From: an uncultured Alphaproteobacteria bacterium
Lineage (GTDB): Bacteria; Pseudomonadota; Alphaproteobacteria; Bin95
NCBI GenBank assembly: GCA_937891825.1
Contig: CALAHN010000045.1
Location: 1-32,776, forward strand
Reading direction: 5' to 3'
DNA length: 32,776 nt
The position numbers and the translations under genes are program-made. The notes under the pieces are model-generated. The model had not been told where the DNA came from. It did not search any database and saw only the letters and a program-made list of their open reading frames with translations. Shown here in pieces: positions 1-11,220 of this stretch. Every line of letters begins with the position of its first letter. Position 1 is the stretch's first letter.

Positions 1-628
1 GCCGCCGACGCCGCCCGATCCCGCGGCCCCGAATGCGCCGACGCCGCCGGAAGCGCTGGCCCAGGCGCCGGCTGCGCCGCGGCCGCGCGCCAAGGGCACG
101 CCTCTGCCGCCGAAGCGCCCCGATGATCTCAATCCGCCGGAACCGGCCGAACCGCCGCCCGTCGCGGCCTCCCCTCAGCCGTCGCCGCCGAAGCCGGGCA
201 CGGACTTCGCCGCCCTGATGAGCGGCGCCATCGGCGCCCGCACGTCCGACGCGCCGATGGCGGCGGTCGCGGAAGCGGTCGGCGTCGGCGTCGCTGCGGA
301 ATCGCTCTCGAAGACCAATCGCGACGCGCTGGCGTCCCGGATCGGCGGCTGCTGGCAAACGCCGCGCGGGCAAGCCAATGCCCATCAGCTCGTCGTCGAG
401 CTGCTGGTCAAGCTGAAGCCGACGACGGAGGTTGAGGAGATTATCGTGCTCGCCAGCCCGCCGCCGAGCATGGGCGCGCCTGGCCGGATCGCCGTCGAGC
501 GCGCGCGACAGGCGGTCCAGAAATGCAGCCCGATGAACAAGGCCGGCGCCCTGGCGCTGCCGCCGGGCGACTACAGAAACTGGCGTGAAATGCGCATCCG
601 ATTCGATCCGCAAGCCATGGCCGGATGA
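1..628 (+). CDS. tolA: TolA-like envelope protein, C-terminal part (5' end outside window)
   Basis: An open frame enters from the left edge (first complete codon at base 2) and stops at the TGA at 626-628. The visible part starts with about 70 residues very rich in Pro and Ala, then a compact C-terminal domain with a Cys-Trp pair in the context [10 protein letters not shown], as in alphaproteobacterial TolA/TonB-type C-terminal domains. TolA links the inner-membrane TolQR motor to TolB-Pal across the periplasm. The N-terminal membrane anchor would lie upstream of the window. The next genes are tolB, pal and cpoB, which makes TolA far more likely than TonB. The stop overlaps an in-frame ATG at 625, but the better tolB start is further down. 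Function is inferred from context and the C-terminal motif. Confidence 0.8.
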   Translation, partial: PPTPPDPAAPNAPTPPEALAQAPAAPRPRAKGTPLPPKRPDDLNPPEPAEPPPVAASPQPSPPKPGTDFAALMSGAIGARTSDAPMAAVAEAVGVGVAAESLSKTNRDALASRIGGCWQTPRGQANAHQLVVELLVKLKPTTEVEEIIVLASPPPSMGAPGRIAVERARQAVQKCSPMNKAGALALPPGDYRNWREMRIRFDPQAMAG

Positions 629-651
629 GGATGCCCATGACAAGCCAATTC

Positions 652-681
652 GTGACAAACCCGCACGTGACGAACCCGCAC
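652..681 (+). repeat. two-copy 15-bp tandem repeat in the tolA-tolB junction
   Basis: GTGACAAACCCGCAC at 652-666 is followed directly by GTGACGAACCCGCAC at 667-681, with one mismatch. It lies between the tolA stop and the preferred tolB start at 712. If translation began at 625 it would encode a duplicated VTNPH motif before the signal peptide. Confidence 0.8.
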
Positions 682-711
682 GATCACACACGAAACATTG
701 GGACAAACGGA

Positions 712-2049
712 ATGACTTCAGCTTTGAAGTACGGCTGGCGCGCGGCGCTTGCGGCGGTCCTGTTCGCCTTCGGACTGCAGCCGGCGTCGGCGCAGATCAG
801 CATCGACGTGACCCAGGGCCTGACCGCGCCCATGCCGATCGCCTTTATCCGGTTCGTCGGCCAGGAGCCGGCGAGCGACAAGGTCGGCCGGGAAATGGCT
901 GATGTCGCTATCGCGGACCTGGAACGGTCGGGCCTGTTTCGGTCGATCGATGAGGCGGCCTTCCTGCAGACGCCCGAAGCGGCCGCATCGTCGCCGCGCT
1001 TCCCCGACTGGCGACAGATCAACGCCCAGGCGCTGGTCACGGGCCGGATTGCGAACCAGCCGGACGGGCGTATCCGGGTCGAGTTCCGGCTCTGGGACGT
1101 GCTCGGCGAAAGCCAGATGGTCGGCCAGGCCTATGTGACCGAGCGGGAAAACTGGCGCCGCGTATCGCACCTCGTGGCGGATGCGATCTACAAGCGGCTG
1201 ACCGGCGAGGAGGGTTATTTCGATACCCGGATCGTCTATATCGCCGAATCGGGACGCCCCGACCAGCGGGTCAAGCGTCTCGCGATCATGGATCAGGACG
1301 GCGCCAACCATACCTATCTGACCGATGGCCGCGACCTTGTGCTGATGCCGCGATTCTCGCCGTCGCGTCAGGAGATCGCCTATCTCTCCTATGCCGACGG
1401 CTCGCCGCGGGTGCGCATCCTGAACGTCGACACCAAGCAGCAGGAGACGCTTGGCCCGATCGAAGGCATGACCTTCGCGCCGCGCTTTTCCCCCGACGGC
1501 GATCAGTTGCTGTATTCGACCGAACAGCGCGGCAATTCCGACATCTACACCATGGACCTGCGGTCCCGGAAAAGCCGACGCCTGACCGATCATCCGTCGA
1601 TCGACACATCGCCCTCCTACTCGCCGGATCAAAGCGAGATCGTGTTCGAATCCGACCGCGGCGGCACGCAGCAACTGTATGTGATGAGCGCGAACGGCGG
1701 CAATGTCAGAAGAATTTCTTTCGGGGAAGGGCGTTATGCCGCTCCCGTATGGTCGCCGCGCGGCGACCTGATCGCGTTCACGAAACTGGCGAATGGCGAG
1801 TTCCAGACCGGCGTCATGCGGACGGACGGATCGGGGGAGAAAATTCTCTCCACGTCCTACCTGGAGGAGGGTCCGACATGGGCGCCAAATGGCCGAATTC
1901 TAATGTTTTATCGCCAGGCGCCGATGGACAGTCGCGGCCGCGGCGGCCGCACGCGACTTGCCATGGTCGACATCGCCGGCGGACCGATTCAGGACGTTCC
2001 GACGCCCGGCGATGCATCCGATCCGGCCTGGTCGCCGCTGGCGCCATGA
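712..2049 (+). CDS. tolB: Tol-Pal system protein TolB
   Basis: Periplasmic beta-propeller protein that binds Pal and is pulled on by TolA, needed for outer-membrane constriction at division. From the ATG at 712 the product is 445 residues, close to the family's usual 430-445, and begins with a clean Sec signal peptide ending QPASA before Gln28. An N-terminal alpha/beta domain (IAFIRFVG, then [12 protein letters not shown]) is followed by at least five propeller repeats of the form [FYW]SPxxxxI, for example [30 protein letters not shown] and [10 protein letters not shown]. The frame stays open to an ATG at 625 that overlaps the tolA stop, but this would add 29 residues, including a duplicated VTNPH, ahead of the signal peptide, so 712 is preferred. 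The Shine-Dalgarno before 712 is weak; translation may be coupled to tolA. Confidence 0.95.
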   Translation: MTSALKYGWRAALAAVLFAFGLQPASAQISIDVTQGLTAPMPIAFIRFVGQEPASDKVGREMADVAIADLERSGLFRSIDEAAFLQTPEAAASSPRFPDWRQINAQALVTGRIANQPDGRIRVEFRLWDVLGESQMVGQAYVTERENWRRVSHLVADAIYKRLTGEEGYFDTRIVYIAESGRPDQRVKRLAIMDQDGANHTYLTDGRDLVLMPRFSPSRQEIAYLSYADGSPRVRILNVDTKQQETLGPIEGMTFAPRFSPDGDQLLYSTEQRGNSDIYTMDLRSRKSRRLTDHPSIDTSPSYSPDQSEIVFESDRGGTQQLYVMSANGGNVRRISFGEGRYAAPVWSPRGDLIAFTKLANGEFQTGVMRTDGSGEKILSTSYLEEGPTWAPNGRILMFYRQAPMDSRGRGGRTRLAMVDIAGGPIQDVPTPGDASDPAWSPLAP

Positions 2050-2076
2050 CGCAGTGCAGCGTGAAAAATGTCCCTC

Positions 2077-2105
2077 TTGTGATCGTCGCGCGGCTGACGT
2101 ATTAG
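2077..2105 (+). promoter_or_regulatory. possible sigma70-type promoter for pal
   Basis: TTGTGA at 2077-2082 is separated by 17 bases from TATTAG at 2100-2105, in the 131-bp gap between tolB and pal. A 7-bp inverted repeat (CACGTCG at 2117-2123, CGACGTG at 2151-2157) lies downstream in the leader. This is pattern-based only; pal could also be read through from tolB. Confidence 0.3.
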
Positions 2106-2180
2106 CTCGCAAATCCCACGTCGTATGGTAATTTCGCCAAGAATGTTTTGCGACGTGTAACCGTTGGGGGTACCGACATT

Positions 2181-2696
2181 ATGTACTTTAAGACTATCGC
2201 CACGGTCGCCCTGGCGCTCGCGATCAGCGCTTGCACGAGCAGCAATGAAGACGCAACCGGCAGCGGCGCCAACGCCCCCGCCCAAGTGGACACCACCCGC
2301 CAGGTCGCGACTGCGCCCTCGACGGCTTCGCGCTATACGCCCGGCAGCCAGGAAGAACTGAACGCCACGATCGGCGACCGCGTGTTTTTCGATACAGATC
2401 GCTACGATCTGTCCTCGGAAGCGCGTTCGACGCTCGACGCCGTGGCCGCCTGGATGAAGACCAACAGCAGCGTCAACCTCACGGTCGAAGGCCATGCCGA
2501 CGAACGCGGCACGCGCGCCTACAACCTCGCGCTCGGCGCCCGCCGCGCCAATGCGATGAAGGACTACGTCTCCGCGCTCGGCGTCGCCTCGTCGCGCCTG
2601 AACACGGTCTCCTACGGCAAGGAACGGCCGGCGGAGCTGGGCACGGGTCCGGCTGTCTGGGCGAAGAACCGCCGCGCGGTCGCGGTCGTTCGCTAA
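2181..2696 (+). CDS. pal: peptidoglycan-associated lipoprotein Pal
   Basis: Outer-membrane lipoprotein of 171 residues that binds peptidoglycan through an OmpA-like domain and contacts TolB. The preferred ATG at 2181 gives a short lipoprotein signal with lipobox ISAC (Cys16). An upstream in-frame start near 2148 would put extra residues before the signal. The OmpA-family core is clear: FFDTDRYDLSSEA, then LTVEGHADERGTRAYNLALG, containing the Asp and Arg that contact diaminopimelate in this family, and SYGKERPAELG near the end. It sits between tolB and cpoB in the standard order. Confidence 0.96.
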   Translation: MYFKTIATVALALAISACTSSNEDATGSGANAPAQVDTTRQVATAPSTASRYTPGSQEELNATIGDRVFFDTDRYDLSSEARSTLDAVAAWMKTNSSVNLTVEGHADERGTRAYNLALGARRANAMKDYVSALGVASSRLNTVSYGKERPAELGTGPAVWAKNRRAVAVVR

Positions 2697-2757
2697 ACGC
2701 ACGGGAGCGATGCGGCGCGCCATGAATTCGACGTATTGTTGGGGCATTAGGCCTCGC

Positions 2758-3525
2758 ATGCAAAAGATCATCGCCGCTGCCATCCTCATCTTGTCCCTCG
2801 GCGTCCCTGGGCTGGTTGCGGCTCAGCAGGCGTCGGGGGATCTCGATCTCCAGTACCGCCAGCGCATGGAAGAGCGCCTCTCGGCGCAGGACCGCCAGAT
2901 GCGCAACCTGACCGGCCTGGTCGAGCAGCTTCAGAACACGATCAATCAGACGAACAAGCGCGTCGCGAAGCTCGAAGCGGACGTCGCCGCGTTGAAGCAG
3001 GCGGCCGCCGCTCCGCCCGCGGCCACGCTGGCCCCTCCCGCGGCCACATTGGCCCCTCCTGCGCCCGCGCCGACCGCCAGCGAGCCTGCGGCCGCGCCAG
3101 CGGCGAACTCCGGGACGATGTCGCTGCCCGCCGCGCAAGGCGATCCCCAGAAGGACTATGAAGCTGCGTTCGCGCTGTTGAGCGAAGGCAAATACGGTCC
3201 GGGCGAGACTGCATTCCGGGCGTTCGTCGAGCAGCACCCCGGTCATGCGCTCACCAGCAATGCCCGCTACTGGATTGGCGAAACTCTGTATGCGCGAGGC
3301 CGCTACCAGGATGCCGGCGCGGCTTTTCTGGCCGCCTGGCAAGGCGACGCCAGCGGACCGAAGGCGCCGGATAATCTCTTGAAGCTTGGCATGTCCCTGG
3401 CGCAACTCAACAAGAAGACTGAAGCTTGCGTCAGCTTTAACAAGCTCTTGTCGGACTATAGCGGCGCCGCCGCCCGGGTCCGCAGCGCCGCCCGCCGGGA
3501 GATCCAGTCCCTCGGCTGTAGCTGA
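2758..3525 (+). CDS. cpoB: Tol-Pal accessory protein CpoB (YbgF)
   Basis: Periplasmic TolA-associated protein that coordinates outer-membrane constriction with peptidoglycan synthesis. The ATG at 2758 gives 255 residues, starting with a signal peptide ending near LVAAQQ. Next comes an N-terminal coiled coil (about residues 28-80, heptads around MRNLTGLVEQLQNTINQ) matching the YbgF trimerisation segment, a Pro/Ala linker with a duplicated seven-residue unit, and C-terminal TPR repeats (DYEAAFALLSEGKYGPGETA; YWIGETLYARGRYQDA). An earlier in-frame ATG at 2710 would place 16 polar residues before the signal and is less likely. Confidence 0.94.
   Translation: MQKIIAAAILILSLGVPGLVAAQQASGDLDLQYRQRMEERLSAQDRQMRNLTGLVEQLQNTINQTNKRVAKLEADVAALKQAAAAPPAATLAPPAATLAPPAPAPTASEPAAAPAANSGTMSLPAAQGDPQKDYEAAFALLSEGKYGPGETAFRAFVEQHPGHALTSNARYWIGETLYARGRYQDAGAAFLAAWQGDASGPKAPDNLLKLGMSLAQLNKKTEACVSFNKLLSDYSGAAARVRSAARREIQSLGCS
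3016..3057 (+). repeat. 21-bp tandem duplication in the cpoB linker
   Basis: Two adjacent 21-bp units (3016-3036 and 3037-3057) differ at two positions and encode a repeated PPAATLA linker unit. It keeps the reading frame and only lengthens the flexible region between coiled coil and TPR domain. Confidence 0.8.
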
Positions 3526-3542
3526 CCGGCGGGGCTGGCGCG

Positions 3543-4916
3543 ATGCCGGCGCCTGAGACGTCGCCGCGTCCGAGCGACCGCGGCCTGCCTGACCTCCTTG
3601 CCGACCCGGGTCCCAATTCGGCGCTGCCAATTTCCGATGACGAATTTGCGCGCGCCATGGCGCCGCTCGGCCCCTATGAGCCCGCGCCCTTGCTCGCCGT
3701 CGCTGTCTCGGGCGGACCGGACAGCATGGCGCTCGCGCTGCTGGCGGGACGGTGGGCGGCGGCTCGCCGGGGGGCCGCGGTGGCGCTTCTGGTCGATCAT
3801 CGCCTGCGCGCCGCCTCTGGCGGGGAGGCGGCGACTGCGGCGCGGGCCCTGGCGCCCTTCGCCATCGCCGCGAAACGGATGACGGTCACGGCGCCGCCGC
3901 CTGCGGCGGGCATTCCGGAATGGGCGCGGGATGAGCGCTATCGCCTGATTGACGCCGCCGCCCAGGGCATCGGCGCGCTGCATGTTCTGCTTGGCCACCA
4001 TGCGGGCGATCAGGCGGAGACCGTCCAGATGCGGCAGGGGCGCGGCAGCGGCGTCAAGGGACTTGCCGGCATGCGTCCGGTCCGGCGCGGGCCGGCGGTC
4101 CGGTATCTGCGTCCCCTGCTGGCGTTCTCGAAACTGCGGCTCGGCGCGACGGCGGCGGCCGCTGGGCTGCCGGTCGCCGACGACCCGAGCAATCGCGACC
4201 CGGCCTATACGCGGACCCGAGTCCGGGCGGCGCTTGGATCGGGCGGCGGCGCCAGCCTCGCCGCCGTCGCTGCCCGCATGGCGGTCGAGGACGATGCGCT
4301 TGAAGCGGCGCTCGCTGGCCTCGTCGCGCGGAGCGTGGCGTTTTCGCCAACGGGCGCGGTCGCGATCGACCGGAGGGCGCTGCTCGCCGCGCCCGAGACC
4401 CTGGCGCTCCGGCTCCTCATGCGGGCGGCGCATGCGGCAGGCGGGCGGGCCGATCCGCCCCGGCAAGCGCGGGCGGCCGCGCTGTTGGCGGCGCTCCGAG
4501 AGGCGGCGGACTGCCGCCGGACTCTCGGGCGCGCCCGCGTCGTGGCGCGCGACGGCGTCATCCAGCTCTGGCGGGAGCCGGCGCCGCCGCCGCGGCCGGA
4601 AACGCTGCCAGCCGGGCTCTGGGATGGGCGCTTCCGCTATCGCGCCTCGCCGACGATGCCGCCGGGCGCAGTCGTCGACGCCATCGGCTATCTAGGGCTC
4701 CGTCAGGCGGAGGCGGCGGACTGGACGCCGGCATGGGTCGGTCAGGCGCCCCGGCAGGCGCTCGCCGCCTTGCCTGGCCTCTGGTTGGACGGCTGCCTGA
4801 CGGCGTTGCCGAACCTTGCAGAAACGCGGGGAAATTCTGGACTCTCCGCCAGCGAGGCTGGTAGTCTCTGTCTTTGGGCGCGCTTTTGCCCGGAGAGGCC
4901 GCTTGCGCCTTGTTAA
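3543..4916 (+). CDS. tilS: tRNA(Ile)-lysidine synthase TilS
   Basis: Cytoplasmic ATP-dependent enzyme that converts C34 of the tRNA(Ile) CAU anticodon to lysidine, so that it reads AUA. The 457-residue product has the N-type ATP pyrophosphatase P-loop SGGPDS at residues 56-61, then LLVDHRLR and the LLGHHAGDQAETVQMR segment typical of TilS (HHxxDxxET), and DDPSNRDPAYTRTRVR. The C-terminal end (ARFCPERPLAP) resembles that of other alphaproteobacterial TilS proteins. It lies between cpoB and ftsH, a common alphaproteobacterial order. The ATG at 3543 is 17 bases after the cpoB stop. Confidence 0.93.
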   Translation: MPAPETSPRPSDRGLPDLLADPGPNSALPISDDEFARAMAPLGPYEPAPLLAVAVSGGPDSMALALLAGRWAAARRGAAVALLVDHRLRAASGGEAATAARALAPFAIAAKRMTVTAPPPAAGIPEWARDERYRLIDAAAQGIGALHVLLGHHAGDQAETVQMRQGRGSGVKGLAGMRPVRRGPAVRYLRPLLAFSKLRLGATAAAAGLPVADDPSNRDPAYTRTRVRAALGSGGGASLAAVAARMAVEDDALEAALAGLVARSVAFSPTGAVAIDRRALLAAPETLALRLLMRAAHAAGGRADPPRQARAAALLAALREAADCRRTLGRARVVARDGVIQLWREPAPPPRPETLPAGLWDGRFRYRASPTMPPGAVVDAIGYLGLRQAEAADWTPAWVGQAPRQALAALPGLWLDGCLTALPNLAETRGNSGLSASEAGSLCLWARFCPERPLAPC

Positions 4917-4989
4917 CGGGCTGTGCTGACTTATTTGATATGGGTGACCGAGGCTCGGCGCTTCGGATTGCCAGACCAAAGGGATTGAC

Positions 4990-6924
<1,935 letters not shown>

Positions 6925-6944
6925 GCCGGTCCGGTTCTCGAGGC

Positions 6945-6973
6945 CTGGCGGCCAAAGCGCCGGAAATATTTTT
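6945..6973 (+). terminator. probable intrinsic terminator after ftsH
   Basis: CTGGCG at 6945-6950 can pair with CGCCGG at 6958-6963 (one G-U pair) around a 7-base loop. It is followed by AAATATTTTT, with five T at 6969-6973. It lies 20 bases after the ftsH stop. The stem is short, so strength is uncertain. Confidence 0.5.
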
Positions 6974-6979
6974 CGGGGC

Positions 6980-6985
6980 TATAAT
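6980..6985 (+). promoter_or_regulatory. candidate -10 element for the sdh operon
   Basis: A perfect TATAAT lies at 6980-6985, 83 bases before the sdhC start and just after the ftsH terminator-like hairpin. No good -35 hexamer is visible at 16-18 bp spacing, so this may be an activator-dependent promoter or a chance match. Confidence 0.35.
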
Positions 6986-7067
6986 CCCGCCGTGATTGGG
7001 TTTATCCTGCTATCGTGAAAGACTGGTGGGACGGCTTCGCCGCCCATGCGCCGCTGAGGGGGGAACC

Positions 7068-7451
7068 ATGGCAGCCGACAATCGTCCGCTATCGCCGCAT
7101 CTGCAGGTCTATCGTCCGCAATGGACGTCTGTCCTCTCGATCTTGCATCGGGCAACAGGCGTCGCGAGCGCCATTGGCCTCGTGTATGTCGCCTGGTGGC
7201 TCGTCGCCGCCGCGACGGGCGGGGGCTATTACGACAGCTTCGTCTGGTTTGCCGGGTCGATCGTCGGCAACCTGCTGTTCATGGGCTTCACGTTTGCGCT
7301 GTTCTATCATTTGTGCAACGGCGTCAGGCACTTGATCTGGGACACGGGGCGCAATCTGGAGCTTGAGGGCGCCTATAAATCCGGGATGTTCGTGCTCGCC
7401 GGCGCCGGCGCCCTGACAGCGCTCGCCTGGATCCTGGCGCTCGCGGCTTAA
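7068..7451 (+). CDS. sdhC: succinate dehydrogenase cytochrome b556 subunit
   Basis: Membrane anchor subunit of complex II, 127 residues with three predicted helices, contributing to the haem b and ubiquinone sites. Hallmarks are RPLSPHLQVYRPQWTSVLSI with the following HRATG at the N-terminus, and LYHLCNGVRHLIWDTG, containing the family haem-ligand region (HxxxGxRHLxxD). The ATG at 7068 follows GGGGGGAA at good spacing and gives the usual SdhC N-terminus. A longer in-frame reading from 6996 would add unrelated residues. First gene of sdhCDAB. Confidence 0.96.
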   Translation: MAADNRPLSPHLQVYRPQWTSVLSILHRATGVASAIGLVYVAWWLVAAATGGGYYDSFVWFAGSIVGNLLFMGFTFALFYHLCNGVRHLIWDTGRNLELEGAYKSGMFVLAGAGALTALAWILALAA

Positions 7452-7464
7452 GGGGGGAACAGCC

Positions 7465-7845
7465 ATGACGATGATCAATCCGCTGGCCCGCGTTCGCGGC
7501 CTCGGCTCCGCCAAGGAAGGCACGCATCACTGGATCGCGCAGCGCATGACCGCAGTCGCGCTGATCCCGTTGATGATCTGGTTCGTCTTCTCGCTCACCT
7601 GCATTCTGGGCAGCGACCTTGCCGCCGTGAAGGCCTGGATCGGCTCGCCCTTTAATGCGGTGCTGACCATCCTGATGCTGGTCGCGGGCTTCCATCATGC
7701 GCAACTCGGCCTGCAGGTTGTGATCGAGGACTATGTCCACGGCCATGGCTGCAAGATTGCCCTGCTGTGGTTCGTGAAAGGCGCTGCGATCTTCTTCGCC
7801 GTCGCCGCAGTCTTCTCTGTCGTCAAGCTCGCGATCGGAGTGTGA
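7465..7845 (+). CDS. sdhD: succinate dehydrogenase hydrophobic membrane anchor subunit
   Basis: 126-residue second membrane anchor of complex II with three hydrophobic helices. The N-terminal [19 protein letters not shown] and the segment [17 protein letters not shown] are typical of alphaproteobacterial SdhD; the second contains the conserved His and the Asp-Tyr pair near the quinone site. It begins 13 bases after sdhC, behind AAGGGGGGAA, and ends just before sdhA, so the four subunits are probably co-translated. Confidence 0.95.
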   Translation: MTMINPLARVRGLGSAKEGTHHWIAQRMTAVALIPLMIWFVFSLTCILGSDLAAVKAWIGSPFNAVLTILMLVAGFHHAQLGLQVVIEDYVHGHGCKIALLWFVKGAAIFFAVAAVFSVVKLAIGV

Positions 7846-7849
7846 TCGG

Positions 7850-9640
7850 ATGACCCAGTCCTACAAGATTATTGACCATACCTATGATGTGGTCGTCGTC
7901 GGCGCTGGCGGCGCCGGCCTGCGGGCCACGTTCGGCTGCGTGCAGGCCGGTCTGAAGACCGCCTGCGTCACGAAGGTCTTCCCGACGCGCAGCCACACCG
8001 TCGCCGCCCAGGGCGGCATCGCGGCGAGCCTGGCCAACATGTCGGAAGACAATTGGAAGTGGCACATGTACGACACCGTCAAGGGGTCGGACTGGCTGGG
8101 CGACCAGGACGCCATTGAATATATGTGCCGGCAGGCCGTGCCCTCCGTGGTCGAGCTTGAGCATTACGGCCTGCCGTTCAGCCGCACGCCGGACGGCAAG
8201 ATCTACCAGCGCCCCTTCGGCGGCCATATGCGGAACTACGGCGAGATCCCGGCCCAGCGCGTCGCGGCCGCGGCCGACCGAACCGGCCACGCCCTGCTCC
8301 ACACGCTCTATCAGCAGAGCCTTCGCCACAACGCCGAATTCTTCATCGAGTATTTTGCGCTCGACCTGATCATGGACGCCGACGGCGCCTGCCGCGGCGT
8401 CGTCGCCTGGAACCTGGACGATGGCGCGATCCATCGCTTCCGGGCGCAGACCGTGATCCTTGCGACCGGCGGTTATGGCCGGGCCTATTTCTCCTGCACC
8501 TCGGCCCATACCTGCACCGGCGACGGCAATGGCATGGTCGCTCGCGCCGGCCTGCCGAACCAGGATATGGAATTCGTGCAGTTCCACCCGACCGGCATCT
8601 ACGGCGCCGGCTGCCTGATCACCGAAGGCGTGCGGGGCGAGGGCGGCTACCTCACCAATTCCGAAGGCGAACGCTTCATGGAGCGTTATGCGCCGACGGC
8701 GAAGGACCTTGCGAGCCGGGACGTCGTCGCCCGCTCGATGACCGTTGAAATTCGCGAAGGCCGCGGCGTCGGCAGCGGCGCCGACCATATCCATCTGCAT
8801 CTGGAGCATCTGGGCCGCGAGGTTCTGGACCAGCGCCTGCCGGGCATCACTGAAACGGCAAAGATCTTCGCGGGCGTCGACGCCGCGAAGGAGCCGATCC
8901 CGGTGCTGCCGACCGTCCACTACAACATGGGCGGCGTGCCGACCAACTACAAAGGCCAGGTGCTGCGCCCGACGGCGACCGACCCGGCGCAGGTCGTCCC
9001 CGGCCTTATGGCGGTCGGCGAATGCGCCAGCGTCTCGGTGCACGGCGCGAACCGTCTCGGCGCCAATTCGCTGCTCGATCTCGTGGTGTTCGGCCGCGCG
9101 GCCGGCCTGTTCTGCGGCGAGCATCTGACGCCGGGCGCGACGCAGCCCGAACTGCCGGCCGGCGGCGACGAACTGGCGCTCAGCCGCCTGGATCGTCTCC
9201 GTCATGCCGACGGCTCGACCGGCACCGCCGAAATCCGTGACCGCATGCAGCGCACCATGCAGAACAACGCCGCCGTCTTCCGGACGTCGGAAGTTCTGGA
9301 GGAAGGCTGCCGCCTGATGGACCAAGCCGCCGGCGCTCTGGCCGACATCAAGGTCACCGATCGCTCGATGATCTGGAATTCCGATCTGGTCGAAAGCCTC
9401 GAGCTGGAGAACCTGATGGACTGCGCGCTCGTCACCATCTTCGGCGCGGAAGCCCGGCATGAGAGCCGCGGCGCCCATGCCCACGAAAACTACTCGGCCC
9501 GCAATGACGAGGAGTGGATGAAACACACCCTCGCCTATGTCGACGCGGACCATAAGGTTCGGCTGGATTATCGCCCGGTTCACACCTACACGCTGACGGA
9601 CGATATCGAATATATCGCGCCGAAAGAGCGCGTGTACTAA
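7850..9640 (+). CDS. sdhA: succinate dehydrogenase flavoprotein subunit
   Basis: Catalytic subunit of complex II, oxidising succinate to fumarate with covalently bound FAD. The 596-residue product shows the dinucleotide-binding GAGGAG at 18-23, and SHTVAAQGG with His49 as the expected FAD-linked histidine. Substrate-site segments follow: [33 protein letters not shown] and [21 protein letters not shown]. The C-terminal domain ends [13 protein letters not shown], as usual. The start ATG lies 4 bases after the sdhD stop. Length and motifs are normal. Confidence 0.98.
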   Translation: MTQSYKIIDHTYDVVVVGAGGAGLRATFGCVQAGLKTACVTKVFPTRSHTVAAQGGIAASLANMSEDNWKWHMYDTVKGSDWLGDQDAIEYMCRQAVPSVVELEHYGLPFSRTPDGKIYQRPFGGHMRNYGEIPAQRVAAAADRTGHALLHTLYQQSLRHNAEFFIEYFALDLIMDADGACRGVVAWNLDDGAIHRFRAQTVILATGGYGRAYFSCTSAHTCTGDGNGMVARAGLPNQDMEFVQFHPTGIYGAGCLITEGVRGEGGYLTNSEGERFMERYAPTAKDLASRDVVARSMTVEIREGRGVGSGADHIHLHLEHLGREVLDQRLPGITETAKIFAGVDAAKEPIPVLPTVHYNMGGVPTNYKGQVLRPTATDPAQVVPGLMAVGECASVSVHGANRLGANSLLDLVVFGRAAGLFCGEHLTPGATQPELPAGGDELALSRLDRLRHADGSTGTAEIRDRMQRTMQNNAAVFRTSEVLEEGCRLMDQAAGALADIKVTDRSMIWNSDLVESLELENLMDCALVTIFGAEARHESRGAHAHENYSARNDEEWMKHTLAYVDADHKVRLDYRPVHTYTLTDDIEYIAPKERVY

Positions 9641-9662
9641 GGCAGGCATAGGAGAAGCGACA

Positions 9663-10445
9663 ATGGCTGAATTCACCCTGCCGAAAAACAGCAAGGTCGG
9701 CGTCGGCAAGACGGTCAAGGCGCCCGCCGGGGCCGCCAAGGTCAAGAATTTCAAGGTTTATCGATGGTCGCCGGACGACGACAAGAACCCGACCCTCGAC
9801 ACCTTCGAAATCGATCTGAACGACTGCGGCCCGATGGTTCTGGATGCGCTGATCAAGATCAAGAACGAGATCGACGCGACCGTCACATTCCGACGCTCCT
9901 GCCGGGAAGGCATCTGCGGCTCCTGCGCCATGAACATCGACGGCACGAATACGCTCGCCTGCCTGAAGCCGATCGAGGATGTGAAGGGCGACGTCAAGGT
10001 CTATCCGTTGCCCCACATGCCGGTCGTGAAGGATCTCGTCCCGGACCTGAGCCAGGCCTACGCCCAATTGGCGTCGATTGAGCCATGGTTGAAAACCGTC
10101 ACCCAGCCGCCGCCCGATAGCGAGCGCCTGCAAAGCCCGGACGATCGCGCCAAGCTCGATGGGCTTTGGGAATGCATCCTGTGCTTCTGCTGCACCACCT
10201 CCTGTCCGAGCTATTGGTGGAACGGCGACCGGTATCTGGGCCCCGCCGTGCTGTTACAGGCCTATCGCTGGCTTGCGGATAGCCGCGACGAAGGCAAGGG
10301 CGAGCGTCTCGACGCCCTGGAAGATCCCTTCCGCCTGTATCGCTGCCACACGATCATGAACTGCACCAAGACCTGCCCCAAGGGCCTCAACCCCGCCAAA
10401 GCCATCGCCGAAATCAAGAAGATGATGGTGGAGCGTCAGGGCTGA
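9663..10445 (+). CDS. sdhB: succinate dehydrogenase iron-sulfur subunit
   Basis: Electron-transfer subunit of complex II, 260 residues. The 2Fe-2S ligands lie in [16 protein letters not shown] and the later NTLAC. The 4Fe-4S set is [12 protein letters not shown] and the 3Fe-4S/4Fe-4S set is [14 protein letters not shown], so all three clusters look intact. The ATG at 9663 follows AGGAGAAG. Last gene of sdhCDAB; the zinc-finger gene follows immediately and may be coupled to it. Confidence 0.98.
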   Translation: MAEFTLPKNSKVGVGKTVKAPAGAAKVKNFKVYRWSPDDDKNPTLDTFEIDLNDCGPMVLDALIKIKNEIDATVTFRRSCREGICGSCAMNIDGTNTLACLKPIEDVKGDVKVYPLPHMPVVKDLVPDLSQAYAQLASIEPWLKTVTQPPPDSERLQSPDDRAKLDGLWECILCFCCTTSCPSYWWNGDRYLGPAVLLQAYRWLADSRDEGKGERLDALEDPFRLYRCHTIMNCTKTCPKGLNPAKAIAEIKKMMVERQG

Positions 10446-10495
10446 CCGACGACCATGCCCATGACGCCGCCTTTGTCGCCACGGCGAAGGCGGCG

Positions 10496-10810
10496 TTGGC
10501 GGCCCGGCGGGACGATCTCCGCGCCCATGACCTGAGCGCGGCTGGCGCGCGGGCGCCGGTCGAGCTCGATCAGACGCGCGTCGGCCGGCTCTCCCGAATG
10601 GACGCCCTGCAAGGCCAGGCCATGGCGCAGGAGCAGCAGCGCCGCCGGGAAGCGGAAATCCTCCGTATCGGCGCCGCCCTGAAGCGGATCGACGACGGCG
10701 ACTATGGCTGGTGCCTGAAATGCGGCGACGCTGTCGCCCGTGCGCGCCTGGAAAGCGACCCGGCCGCCCCATTATGCGTCGATTGCGCGGGGCAATTGGC
10801 CGGAAGGTGA
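10496..10810 (+). CDS. small DksA/TraR-type C4 zinc-finger protein
   Basis: 104 residues from a TTG at 10496. The C-terminal half has a four-cysteine zinc site (CLKCGD, then CVDC) after an acidic DDGDYGWC stretch, as in the DksA/TraR family; the N-terminal half is charged and probably helical (AQEQQRRREAEILRIGAALK). DksA-type proteins bind in the RNA polymerase secondary channel, but the full DksA coiled-coil tip is not evident in this short protein, so its role is open. The frame is open further upstream to a CTG at 10442 whose last bases overlap the sdhB TGA. Starting there would give an N-terminus beginning [18 protein letters not shown], which reads like coding sequence. The true start may therefore be the non-canonical CTG. 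Confidence 0.75.
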   Translation: MAARRDDLRAHDLSAAGARAPVELDQTRVGRLSRMDALQGQAMAQEQQRRREAEILRIGAALKRIDDGDYGWCLKCGDAVARARLESDPAAPLCVDCAGQLAGR

Positions 10811-10991
10811 CCGCCGTCACAGGCGCAATCACGCAATCCTTACTATCTCCCATGCATGGGCGTAACGGGTTCGAGCCGATGACGGGGCCGGGCGGTTGCG
10901 CGGTCGATACTCTAGCTTTTCAATAGCGATCACTTATCTGGCTTATTGAGACCCCGCCAATCGATGGATCGATCGAACGGAAGTTGCGACG
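10811..10991. other. non-coding stretch after the zinc-finger gene
   Basis: 181 bases with no convincing gene. A TTGCGC at 10896-10901 sits 17 bp before TTCAAT, a poor promoter match. An AT-richer patch (about 10915-10950) could hold a promoter for the small ORF at 10992. No terminator hairpin with a T-run was found. Confidence 0.4.
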
Positions 10992-11204
10992 ATGTATGAC
11001 TTTGAGACCAAATCCCTGACGTGCGCCGATATCGCCCTGAGCCATATCGCGGCGGCTGCCCCGGCATTCGATGCCGCCGCCGACGCGGCCGCTTCGGCGA
11101 AGGCCAGCGCTTTCAGCGGCGAAGCCAGGGGCGATGGCGGCGCTCGCGACGGGGCTCCGTCGTCCCGCGTCGGCGGGGAGATCCCCGGCCGCCGCGTCGC
11201 CTGA
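10992..11204 (+). CDS. doubtful small hypothetical protein (70 aa)
   Basis: ATG at 10992 preceded by CGGAAG at about 10 bases. The first 20 residues (MYDFETKSLTCADIALSHIA) read like a real protein; the rest is Ala- and Gly-rich low-complexity sequence. It ends 16 bases before the convergent stop of the DUF4112-like gene, so it fits the available space. No family was recognised and there is no signal peptide or clear membrane segment. It could equally be a chance open frame in GC-rich DNA. Confidence 0.3.
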   Translation: MYDFETKSLTCADIALSHIAAAAPAFDAAADAAASAKASAFSGEARGDGGARDGAPSSRVGGEIPGRRVA

Positions 11205-11220
11205 GCGGAGGCGCGAGGCC

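Noticed and set aside
7823-9754. 643-codon minus-strand open frame
   Set aside because: Antisense to sdhA, whose motifs are complete; no domain of its own.
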